Assembly: GCA_017517925.1 (NCBI GenBank) | Contig: JAFWXS010000051.1 | Location: 1-38,844 of the forward strand | Length of the DNA: 38,844 bases | DNA from: Bacteroidaceae bacterium | GTDB taxonomy: Bacteria; Bacteroidota; Bacteroidia; Bacteroidales; Bacteroidaceae | Direction of reading: 5' to 3' | In this document: piece after piece, positions 16,142-24,448 of the stretch | How the letters are laid out: each line of letters begins with the position of its first letter | Numbering within the stretch: position 1 is the stretch's first letter | Notes under the pieces: generated by a model | The model's input: only the letters and a program-made list of their open reading frames with translations | Database searches by the model: none | Told to the model about the DNA's origin: nothing | Made by a program: the position numbers and the translations under genes

Positions 16142-18942
16142 ATGAAAAAGAATGGATTATGCAAACATCTCCTATGCATGAGTCTCATGCTGTTCGTACC
16201 TATAATGTTATGGGCCGAAACGAATGAAACATACGATACCAATCGTGGTTTCCTCCATCCTGGCGGGTTGCACACCGAGGCCGACTTTATCCGTATACGC
16301 CAGCAGTTGGCCGAGGGTAACGAGAAGGTTACATCTGCCTATAACGTGCTTAAGAATGCTGCCTACGCCCAATCATCGGCAGCTACTTATCCCGTCGAAA
16401 CCATCGTGCGCGGTGGTGGCGTAGGAGAAAACTATATCAATGCTGCACGTGGAGCTACCATTGCTTATCAGAATGCCTTGCGTTGGAAAATTGAAGGGAG
16501 CGAAGCACATGCCCGCCATGCCGTGGCTGTGCTCAACCAGTGGGCACGCACAACGAAAAGTATCGGTGGCGACAGTAATTATGCCCTTGCAGCAGGACTC
16601 TATGGCCACCAGTTTGCCCAGGCGGCCGAGCTGATGCGTGACTACGAAGGATGGAAACCCGAAGAGTTTGCCCAATTCAAGCGCTGGATGCTCGATGTGT
16701 GGTATCCGCAGTGCATCGGATTCCTCCGTGGCCGTAACGGTACGTGGGAGAATAGTGGAAAGTGGTGGCAGGCCCCGGGGCACTATTGGAGCAACTGGGG
16801 ACTGTGTAATGTGCTGGCCTTGGTGAGCATAGGCATACTGTGCGATGATGTGTATATCTACAACCAAGGAATGTCGTACTTCAAGTACGATCAGGTGGGC
16901 ACCTATACCGACCCGCGCAGGGATAACCCCATCAAGAATGACGGACTGACCGAATTCTTGGGTAACCTTGTGGTGACAACGGCAGAGACCGACCTTGAGA
17001 CGGGTGCCTATGGCCGTATGGGACAGATGCAGGAGAGCGGACGTGACATAGGCCATTCTGCCATGGCACTTGGGCTTGCCATCGATATCGCCAAGGTGGG
17101 ATGGAATCAGGGCGACGACCTCTTTGCCTATATGGCCATCGTCTGGCTGCTGGTATAGAATATGTAGCGGCACAGACACAGAATGTAGGGAACCTTCCGT
17201 GGACAAACTACCATTATGGCTCCAGTGGATACTACTATTCGGATAGTCGGGCTTGGCTTATGACGGGGCCTGCTCTCGGCGCACAGATGCGTCCCTATTG
17301 GGGGACGGTCATCGGTATCTATGAGGGCATCAAAGGGGTGTCAATGCCCTATTCCAAGATAGCCTACGATGAGATGGGTGTTGATGCCGGCGGGCAAGGT
17401 AGTACTAGTGGCGGTTACGACCACTTAGGCTATTCTGTCTTGATGAACACGTATGATGGGTTGGCCACGGCCGACAGGATACCGACTGAACTGACTCCAA
17501 AGATGGAATATAGTGGAACCTTCACAGGACTCGTCCCTAGTGTCGCAGTGGAAACCGCATTGGGCAATATCAATGGTAAAACCATTGCGCATAATGAGTT
17601 GGGCGGCCTCATTAACACCTTTACGATAAATAATAAGACCACATTACCCAAGGGACAGACTGTATGCTTGATGCCTCAGTTGCCCGAAGGTGAGGAGGAC
17701 AGCGGTCAATGGCATTGGAACACGGGCGAGACTACGCGCAACATCACCGTAACCACCGACCGTAGCTACATGTACCGTGTCACCTATACCAATACTCATG
17801 GTGTAGAGAGCCATCTCTGCTTTTCGCTTGCTGTAGCAGGTGATTGCGAGACTACAACACTCGTACCTTCGGTTAAGGTCGATGATGTTACCTATGATGG
17901 CTCTACAGAGATTACTGTATTCTACGGGGGCAGCGTTACGCTCTCGGTGAGCGATGCGGGTGGATGGGGTACCTATACGTGGAGCAATGGTAGAAGTGGC
18001 TCTGCGGTCACTCTCACTAACATCAAGGAAGATACGGCTGTCACCGTCACCTTCACTAATCAGGGAGGAAGCAAGAGCACAAAGACTTTCAACATCAAGG
18101 TGCGCCGCACGAGTCCCGAGGTCACCATCAACGGAGAGGTCTTCAGAGATAGGACAACCCTTGTAGTGAACTCAGGAGACGATGTGGTACTGGGGCTATT
18201 TGTCCCCGATGCCTTGAGCCGTGGCACCTGGGAATGGAGCGATGGTAGTACTGCCTCATTGCTACAACTCGATTCTGTGACCACCTCAGGAGAATATACC
18301 GTGAATTACAAGTATTCCCAAGAGGTCACAACATGCACATTCCATATATATGTCAGCGAGGGGAAATCAGTGTACCGTACTATTGAAGATGGTAACTACC
18401 TTATCCGCCATCGCTATACCGACACCTACCTCACCTCACCCAATGAGAAGGAGGCCTCGGCAACGCTTGCTTCACTTATGGTAGGGAGCAGTGTCAAGGA
18501 GGTTGACCTTTCCCAAGTATGGTACTTAGAGCAACAAAACGGGCGATATAGCTTCATCAACTTGAAGGATAGCTTGCACCTTAACAAAGAGGGAGTGATG
18601 AAGTCGAGGACAACCCGTTCATTCCGCTTCAAGGGAGCAGTAGAGACGAACTATCTCTCTATTCAGAATACATCAACCTCGGGCAACGTTTGCTGGACGG
18701 TAACGGAGGATGGAACCGTTAATTATGCTGGTGCGGAAACCCCGATAGACTATCCGTTCGAACTGATACCCTATCATAGTGGAGTACAAGGTGTAGATGC
18801 TCTTAATGCAACACGTGTGGCAACAGTACAATATTATACCCTTGAGGGAAAACAACTCTCCGAACCTCGTAAAGGTATACTAATCTGCCGCACCATTCAT
18901 ATGAATGGTACGGCAGAGGTCAAGAAAGTGTTCTACAAGTAG
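16142..18942 (+). pseudogene. Secreted alginate-lyase-like protein with Ig-like and ricin-like modules, broken by a one-base frameshift
   Basis: Two overlapping frames join into one protein of about 933 aa. The first frame (16142-17158) has a signal peptide (MKKNGLCKHLLCMSLMLF), the toroid domain and the QESGRDIGH motif, and reads WNQGDDLFAY before running into a TAG at 17156. The other frame resumes the expected text as GHRLAAGIEYVAAQ. Adding one base between 17131 and 17132 restores a full ORF (2802 nt). After the catalytic part come Ig-like modules (TYTWSNG, WEWSDG), a ricin-like module about 18360-18770 (NYLIRHRYTDTYLTS, QVWYLEQ), and the tail YYTLEGKQLSEPRKG. A recent mutation, a sequencing error or programmed shifting are all possible; no slippery site stands out. 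Third gene of the operon. Confidence 0.85.
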
Positions 18943-18967
18943 GGTCTCTCTATAATTCCCTCTTCCC

Positions 18968-20200
18968 TTAAAGGTACATCGCAGAGTGTTCATTACCCCA
19001 CATCTGCTTGTAGTCCTGTGCGAGGCCACCTTCGGAGGTCTCCTTGTAGAGTGAGGGCAGGTCGTGACCGGTTTTCTTCATCACTTCTACTACCTTGTCG
19101 AACGATACGCGGTGTACACCATCGGTGAACATGGCGTAAGAGTTGGCATCCATGGCACGGGCTGCAGCATAGGCATTTCGTTCGATGCAGGGAATCTGTA
19201 CAAGTCCGCACACAGGGTCGCAGGTGAGGCCAAGGTGGTGCTCGAGACCCATCTCGGCAGCATACTCAATCTGTGAGGGCATACCGCCGAAGAGCTGTGC
19301 AGCGGCAGCAGCGGCCATGGCGCAGGCTACGCCCACTTCACCTTGACAGCCCACCTCGGCACCTGAGATGGAGGCGTTGGTCTTGACGATGTTGCCGAAG
19401 AGCCCGGCCGTGGCCAAGGCACGCAGGATGCGTTGCTCGGAGAAGCCACGCGACTTGTACAGGTGATAGAGTACGGCGGGGAGTACACCACACGAACCGC
19501 AAGTGGGGGCGGTGACAATCTTGCCACCTGCAGCATTCTCCTCACTCACGGACAAAGCGTAGGCAAAGAGGAGTCCGCGGGTACGCATCGACTGCTGGTA
19601 GCCCTCGGCACGCACATAGTAGTTGGCCGCCTTGCGGCGCAGGGCGAGCGGACCGGGGAGTACGCCCTCCTGTTCGAGTCCACGCTCCACGGCACTTTTC
19701 ATCGTGTGCCACACTTCGCGGAGGTAGTCCCATATTTCGTGACCTTCACACTCCTCCACATATTCCCAATAGCTCTTGCCGGTGCTGATACACCAGGAGA
19801 GTATATCGGTGGCGGTGTTCATGTCGTATACCTGCTTGTGCTCGATGGGGGCTTGTCCCTCTTCGGCCAGTGCACCGCCTCCTACGCTGAAGACGGTCCA
19901 TTCGGCTGTGCGCTCGCCCGTAGCATCCAGCGCGCGGAACTTCATGCCGTTGGGGTGGAAGGGGAGGAACTGCTTGGGTTCCCATACGATGTTGGTACGC
20001 TCCTTACCCAATACCTCGAGGATGGCGGCATCGGTCATGTGCCCCTTGCCGGTGGCGGCGAGACTGCCATAGAGTGTTACTTCGAAGCGTACGGCTTCGG
20101 GGTTGCGTGCCAGAAATTGGGTAGCTGCATTGCGCGGACCCATCGTGTGACTGCTCGAGGGGCCGTGGCCTATGCGGTAGAGTTCTTTGAGTGAATACAT
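18968..20200 (-). CDS. sdaA: L-serine dehydratase, iron-sulfur type, single chain
   Basis: 410 aa; converts L-serine to pyruvate and ammonia in the cytoplasm. The N-terminal beta domain (GPSSSHTMGPRNAA) and C-terminal alpha domain are fused. Cysteines 285 (GCQGEVG), 327 (TCDPVCG) and 338 (PCIERNA) have the 42 and 11 residue spacing of the [4Fe-4S] ligands in studied enzymes; the TAPTCGSCGV motif at 230-239 is also present. The C-terminal tail (GNEHSAMYL) lacks the extra cysteine reported for some members. Last gene of the Lrp-regulator operon, 23 bp after the fusion gene; it converges on the frameshifted lyase-like gene with only 25 bp between the two stops. Confidence 0.95.
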   Translation of the reverse strand: MYSLKELYRIGHGPSSSHTMGPRNAATQFLARNPEAVRFEVTLYGSLAATGKGHMTDAAILEVLGKERTNIVWEPKQFLPFHPNGMKFRALDATGERTAEWTVFSVGGGALAEEGQAPIEHKQVYDMNTATDILSWCISTGKSYWEYVEECEGHEIWDYLREVWHTMKSAVERGLEQEGVLPGPLALRRKAANYYVRAEGYQQSMRTRGLLFAYALSVSEENAAGGKIVTAPTCGSCGVLPAVLYHLYKSRGFSEQRILRALATAGLFGNIVKTNASISGAEVGCQGEVGVACAMAAAAAAQLFGGMPSQIEYAAEMGLEHHLGLTCDPVCGLVQIPCIERNAYAAARAMDANSYAMFTDGVHRVSFDKVVEVMKKTGHDLPSLYKETSEGGLAQDYKQMWGNEHSAMYL

Positions 20201-20223
20201 GATATGGAATTATGAATTTTGAA
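20201..20223. repeat. Short direct repeat GAATTATGAATT in the intercistronic spacer
   Basis: The sequence between the fusion gene and sdaA repeats GAATTATGAATT, separated by TTT. It lies inside an operon, so it is not a promoter by position. Confidence 0.6.
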
Positions 20224-21975
20224 TTATGAATTATAGGCTTGCGCGATGCGCATGACGCGGAGGAAGTTGGCTCCCCAGAGCTTTTCGATATCTTGTTCGG
20301 TGAATCCTTCGGCGCGCAGGTGGCGGGTGAGGTTGATGACCTCAGAGGCGTCGGAACAGCCGATGATGCCTCCGTCGCCGTCAAAGTCGGTACCGATGCC
20401 TACATGGTCGATACCGGCCACCTGAACCATATGCTTGATGTGGCGCACGGCATCGTCTATGGTAGCACCGCCCTCCTTGCGTAGGAAACCGTCGTAGAGG
20501 CAGGTCTGCACCACACCGCCCGAGGCGGCAAGTGCGCGTAGCTGGTCATCCGTGAGGTTGCGCGGATGGTCACACAGGGCGCGTGCCGAAGAGTGACTAC
20601 ATACGATGGGTGTACGGCTTGCTTCGATAGCCTGATAGAAACTGCTCTCGGCTGCATGCGAGAGGTCCACCATCATCCCCACACGGTTCATCTCACTGAT
20701 GACAGCGCGGCCTAAGGCGCTGAGCCCACCATGCTCGGCGTTGCCCCGCGCTGAGTCGCACAGGTCGTTGTCGCCGTTGTGGCAGAGCGTCATGTATACC
20801 ACACCCCGTTGGCGGAAGTACTCCACGCGGCTGATGTCGTCGCCTATGGCGTATCCGTTCTCTATGCCCAGCATCAGGGCGCGTCGTCCCTCGCGCTTCA
20901 GTCGGTAGAGGTCGTCGGGTGTGTAGGCAATGCTTACGCTCTCGGCGCTCCGTGCCACCATGGCCTCTATCTCGGTGAGCAGGCGTTCGGCCTTGGTGAA
21001 GGCGGCATCGAGCGATGCTTTGTCGCGTTCCTGTTGGCGCAGGTAGGCCACCATGATGGTGGCATCGAGCCGGCCTTCGGTCATTTTGTGCAGGTCAACG
21101 AGGATGCGTGGGTCACGCTGGTCGAAGCGTATCTGCTGGTCAAACTTCATCGGGGTGTCGCAGTGCGTGTCGAGGGTGAGTATACGGCTGTGCAGTTCGC
21201 GTGCCTCGGCGAAGGAGCGTGCCTCGCCCACCACCCACTCGAAGAGCGGCATCATGGATCGGTCACCACCGAGTATCATGCACTCGGGGTGCCACTGCAC
21301 GCCAAGCATCGACTTGTGCCCGGTGCTCTCGACGGCTTCGATGAGTCCGTCGGGCGACAGGGCCGACACGGCAAAGCCCGGTGCGACCTCCCTCACCGCC
21401 TGATGATGGAAGGAGTTGACGGGCAGCACTTCTGGGCCGAACAGCTTGTGTAGGAGGCTTTCTCTTGTAATGCGCACCGTATGTGTCGCCACGTGGCGCT
21501 CGGTCTCCTGACTGTGCTTGAGCGTAGCCGCAGACTCCTTGTAGATGTCTTGATAGAGCTTACCTCCGAGGGCGGCCATCATCACCTGTATGCCACGGCA
21601 GATGCCGAGGACAGGCAGCTGCCGGTTGGCTGCGAGGCGCACGAGCATCAGTTCGTGCCAGTCGCGTGCGGGGTTCACAGAGGAGAGTTCGCGCAAGGGC
21701 TCCTCGCCCAAGTAGAGCGGGTTGATGTCGCCACCGCCCGATAGGATGAGTGCGTCCACACGGTCGAGCAGGCTCACCATGGCATCGGTATCGTCGGTAG
21801 GGGGTATGATGAGTGGCATGCCTCCTGCCTCGAGTACCGAGCGGTAGTACCCCTCGAGCAGCGTGCACTTGCCAGCATCGTAGTTGCCCGTGATGCCGAT
21901 GATGGGGCGACGCTTATATATGGGAAAAGAGGAATGTAGCGCTGCATATCCCTCTTCCATGTTGAATCGTGGCAT
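20224..21975 (-). CDS. Class I glutamine-amidotransferase (C26) :: membrane-dipeptidase (M19) fusion
   Basis: 583 aa, no signal peptide. Residues about 23-250 form a peptidase C26 domain (gamma-glutamyl-gamma-aminobutyrate hydrolase type) with Cys126 in GICRGIQ and His229/Glu231 in VQWHPE. Residues about 262-578 form an M19 dipeptidase domain with HCDTP (His271, Asp273), IENG, SHSSAR and GTDFDG for the dinuclear zinc site. The fusion could cleave gamma-glutamyl bonds and then dipeptides, feeding amino acids to the serine dehydratase downstream (inference). It lies 6 bp after the Lrp-type regulator; an AT-rich repeated spacer separates it from sdaA. Confidence 0.9.
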   Translation of the reverse strand: MPRFNMEEGYAALHSSFPIYKRRPIIGITGNYDAGKCTLLEGYYRSVLEAGGMPLIIPPTDDTDAMVSLLDRVDALILSGGGDINPLYLGEEPLRELSSVNPARDWHELMLVRLAANRQLPVLGICRGIQVMMAALGGKLYQDIYKESAATLKHSQETERHVATHTVRITRESLLHKLFGPEVLPVNSFHHQAVREVAPGFAVSALSPDGLIEAVESTGHKSMLGVQWHPECMILGGDRSMMPLFEWVVGEARSFAEARELHSRILTLDTHCDTPMKFDQQIRFDQRDPRILVDLHKMTEGRLDATIMVAYLRQQERDKASLDAAFTKAERLLTEIEAMVARSAESVSIAYTPDDLYRLKREGRRALMLGIENGYAIGDDISRVEYFRQRGVVYMTLCHNGDNDLCDSARGNAEHGGLSALGRAVISEMNRVGMMVDLSHAAESSFYQAIEASRTPIVCSHSSARALCDHPRNLTDDQLRALAASGGVVQTCLYDGFLRKEGGATIDDAVRHIKHMVQVAGIDHVGIGTDFDGDGGIIGCSDASEVINLTRHLRAEGFTEQDIEKLWGANFLRVMRIAQAYNS

Positions 21976-21981
21976 AGGCCT

Positions 21982-22446
21982 TTACTTTTGTATGGTAATG
22001 GGTATCTCTTTCTTGATGCTCTGGTCAAGCGATATCATCGTCTCGGTGTTCATCACACCAGGTATCTCCTGTATGCATTCGTTGAGCAGGTTCATCAGGT
22101 GCTCGTTGTCGCGGGCATAGAGCTTCACGATGACGCTGTAGGGACCTGTGGTGAAGTGGGCTTCTACGATTTCGGGTATCTTTTTCAGCTCCTCTATGGC
22201 TTCCTTGTACATCGAGCCTTTGGCAAGGTTCAGCCCTACGTAGGTGCAGGTGTGGAATCCTAATTTCTTGGGGTTGATGTAGTAGCCTGAACCGTTGATG
22301 ACCCCGAGGTCTATCATGCGCTGCACTCTCTGGTGTATAGCAGCACGCGACACTCCGCACTCATCGGCCACATCCTTGAAGGGTATGCGGGCATTGCGGG
22401 AGATGATGTCCAATATGCGCTTGTCTAATTCGTCAATCTTTTCCAT
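21982..22446 (-). CDS. Lrp/AsnC-family transcriptional regulator
   Basis: 154 aa from the ATG at 22446 (MEKIDELDKRILDIISRNAR); an upstream extension to 22515 crosses the promoter and is rejected. Winged HTH at about 4-60 (DVADECGVSRAAIHQRVQRM), then a RAM effector-binding domain about 68-150 (YVGLNLAKG, VEAHFTTGPYSVIVKLYARD, IPGVMNTETMISLD). Lrp/AsnC proteins bind DNA as oligomers and respond to amino acids. It heads the operon with the C26::M19 fusion and sdaA, so it probably controls amino-acid catabolism here and its own promoter. Confidence 0.93.
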   Translation of the reverse strand: MEKIDELDKRILDIISRNARIPFKDVADECGVSRAAIHQRVQRMIDLGVINGSGYYINPKKLGFHTCTYVGLNLAKGSMYKEAIEELKKIPEIVEAHFTTGPYSVIVKLYARDNEHLMNLLNECIQEIPGVMNTETMISLDQSIKKEIPITIQK

Positions 22447-22485
22447 CGTATCAGATATTCTTTGTTGACTAAGTAAAAGTGGTAG

Positions 22486-22493
22486 CAAATATA
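22486..22493 (-). promoter_or_regulatory. -7 box of the Lrp-regulator operon
   Basis: TATATTTG on the minus strand is an exact match to TAnnTTTG, 40 bp before the ATG at 22446. No clear -33 element is seen. Confidence 0.6.
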
Positions 22494-22649
22494 AGCCATT
22501 TTTTTGAATTGGCATATATTGCTACCGCATTTTATGTGGTTAGGACGGGATATATTGTGCTATATCCCTTATATTGGACAACTTAGCCTTTTATAAAGTT
22601 ATTTTAGTAATCAGAATATATGCTCCTAATATTTGGTAATCTCATGTTA

Positions 22650-24086
22650 TCACAGCAAGGGTGAAAGCAACCTTACCAGTGACTCCCAGAAACGGTTCCA
22701 TAGCGGACGCTGTTTCCATTCGGCAGGGACGATGCGCGTTGATTGCTGTTGGTCGGTCATGAAGATGCGCTTCATCGTTTTCACCACCTCGGGGTCATAG
22801 ATGAAGGCATTGATCTCAAAGTTCTGTTCGAAGCTGCGGAAGTCCATGTTGGTAGAGCCTACCGTGACAAAGTTGTCATCAGCGAGCAGCATCTTGGCAT
22901 GCAGGTAGCCCGGCTCGTACTGGTATATCTTCACACCTGCCATCATCACCTCTTTATAATAGGAGTGAGAGGCGAGGTCGGTCACTAAGCTGTCGCCGCG
23001 GTGTGGCACCATGAGGCGTACGTCCACACCCGCCAATGCGGCATTACGTAGTGCCATGAGGATAGGTTCGGTGGGCAGGAAGTAAGGAGTCTGTATGTAG
23101 AGGTATCTCTGGCTCTGGCTGATGACCTGTAGCAGTCCCTGCATGATGCTCTTCCATTCGCCCATAGGGTAGGAGGTGACAATCTGCATCGCTGTATCAC
23201 CGCATCGCTTCACCTTGGGAAAATAGGAAGGCTCGCTCACAAGAATGCGGGACGCATAGTACCAGTCTACAAAGAAGGAGGTCTGCAAGGCATTCACAGC
23301 CATGCCTTCTATACGGACATGCGTGTCGCGCCAACCTCCCCATGAGATTCCCTTGTAGTAGCGGTCGGCAATATTCACTCCGCCAATGTAGCCCACCTTA
23401 CCGTCTATCACTACCACCTTGCGGTGGTTGCGGTAGTTGACACGTTTGGTGAGTGCGGCAAACTTCACCTCACCGAAGGGGTAGACCTCAATACCCTCTT
23501 GCTGCATGGCTCGGAAGAAGCTGTTCTTGGCTTTCCACGAACCTACATCGTCGTAGAGCAGGCGCACTTTCACTCCTTGGCGTGCCTTGTCAATGAGGGC
23601 ATCGCGTAGCAGACGGCCCACGGCGTCATCCATGAAGATGTAGAACTGCACGTGCACATGGTGCTGCGCCGAGGCTATGGCGCGTAGCATGTCGTGAAGA
23701 AGTATGGCGTAGTCGGTGAAGGGGATTACCTTGTTCCCTCTCAAGAGATACGACTGTCCGGCTTGCCGCATCATGCGGGTCAGCTTTTCGTAGGGTGCCG
23801 GAGCTTCGGGAGCCACATAGTCTTGATAGTTGAGCAACGGCTCTTTCATCAGACGCGACAAACTGCGCCGCCCGATAATCTTCTCCTTGCGCATGTCCAT
23901 GCCGAAGAGAAGGTAGAGTACAAAGCCTATGATGGGCAGGAATACCAGTACCATGACCCATGCCAGAGTCTTCACTGGATTGCGGTTCTCTGTGATAACC
24001 ACAATGATGGTACTCACCCATACGAGGATGAATAGTGCCTCCAGAATATGGAGAATGGAACTTGAGGTGGCTATCAGTGGGAGCAT
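22650..24086 (-). CDS. cls: Cardiolipin synthase (phospholipase D family)
   Basis: 478 aa, the usual length. Two N-terminal membrane helices at about 8-30 and 38-62 are followed by two PLD domains with HKD motifs: HRKVVVID in NYRNHRKVVVIDGKVGYIGG and HAKMLLAD near the C-terminus (each H-x-K-x4-D). It condenses two phosphatidylglycerols into cardiolipin at the inner membrane. It follows the histone-like gene, separated by a weak hairpin; no promoter is obvious in the gap, so it may be transcribed partly from upstream. Confidence 0.95.
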   Translation of the reverse strand: MLPLIATSSSILHILEALFILVWVSTIIVVITENRNPVKTLAWVMVLVFLPIIGFVLYLLFGMDMRKEKIIGRRSLSRLMKEPLLNYQDYVAPEAPAPYEKLTRMMRQAGQSYLLRGNKVIPFTDYAILLHDMLRAIASAQHHVHVQFYIFMDDAVGRLLRDALIDKARQGVKVRLLYDDVGSWKAKNSFFRAMQQEGIEVYPFGEVKFAALTKRVNYRNHRKVVVIDGKVGYIGGVNIADRYYKGISWGGWRDTHVRIEGMAVNALQTSFFVDWYYASRILVSEPSYFPKVKRCGDTAMQIVTSYPMGEWKSIMQGLLQVISQSQRYLYIQTPYFLPTEPILMALRNAALAGVDVRLMVPHRGDSLVTDLASHSYYKEVMMAGVKIYQYEPGYLHAKMLLADDNFVTVGSTNMDFRSFEQNFEINAFIYDPEVVKTMKRIFMTDQQQSTRIVPAEWKQRPLWNRFWESLVRLLSPLL

Positions 24087-24114
24087 AGGGATGTTATGGT
24101 TTAGGTAGGTACAA

Positions 24115-24149
24115 TATAGGCCACCATACTATACGTATTGGCGGCCTAT
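24115..24149 (-). terminator. Hairpin between the histone-like gene and cls
   Basis: Arms ATAGGCCACC and GGCGGCCTAT (one G-T type mismatch) around a loop of about 15 nt. No T-run follows on the minus strand, so it may attenuate rather than stop transcription. Confidence 0.45.
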
Positions 24150-24171
24150 TTGTTCTTCAAGCAGGACAATA

Positions 24172-24345
24172 TTACTTTGCTGCCTCAAGAGAAGCCTTGC
24201 GGAACTCCTTCATCATCTTCTCGATTGCGAGAGAAGCCTTACGAGCGCGAGTACCGGCTGCCTTGTTACCTTTTTCTACTTGGAGAGCTGCATCAGTAGC
24301 GAAAGCTGCATACTGTTCCTGAATTTTTTCAACGAGTTCTTTCAT
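24172..24345 (-). CDS. Histone H1-like protein, Hc1 family (57 aa)
   Basis: A 57-aa ORF from ATG 24345 to TAA. It begins MKELVEKIQEQYAAFATDAA, continues with GNKAAGTRARKASLAIEKMM and ends in KEFRKASLEAAK. The Lys/Arg/Ala-rich helical pattern is that of the small Hc1-type (PF07432) proteins found in most Bacteroidota, thought to bind DNA. A -7 box TATATTTG lies 33 bp upstream with a TTG 18 bp before it. Confidence 0.9.
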   Translation of the reverse strand: MKELVEKIQEQYAAFATDAALQVEKGNKAAGTRARKASLAIEKMMKEFRKASLEAAK

Positions 24346-24377
24346 ATTCTCTTAGATTTTAAATTATATTACGGATG

Positions 24378-24406
24378 CAAATATAATAAAAATCAAAACA
24401 TTGCAA
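24378..24406 (-). promoter_or_regulatory. Promoter of the histone-like gene
   Basis: Minus strand: -33 TTG at 24404-24406, 18 bp, then -7 TATATTTG at 24378-24385. This is a good match to the Bacteroidetes primary sigma factor consensus. Confidence 0.65.
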
Positions 24407-24448
24407 GCATTTTTGGCAAAGAAATCGAAGAAAGTGGCATTTTTTTCT

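Noticed and set aside
22447-22515. 23-residue N-terminal extension of the Lrp-type regulator
   Set aside because: It crosses the -7 box at 22486-22493; MEKIDELDKRIL is the normal family start.
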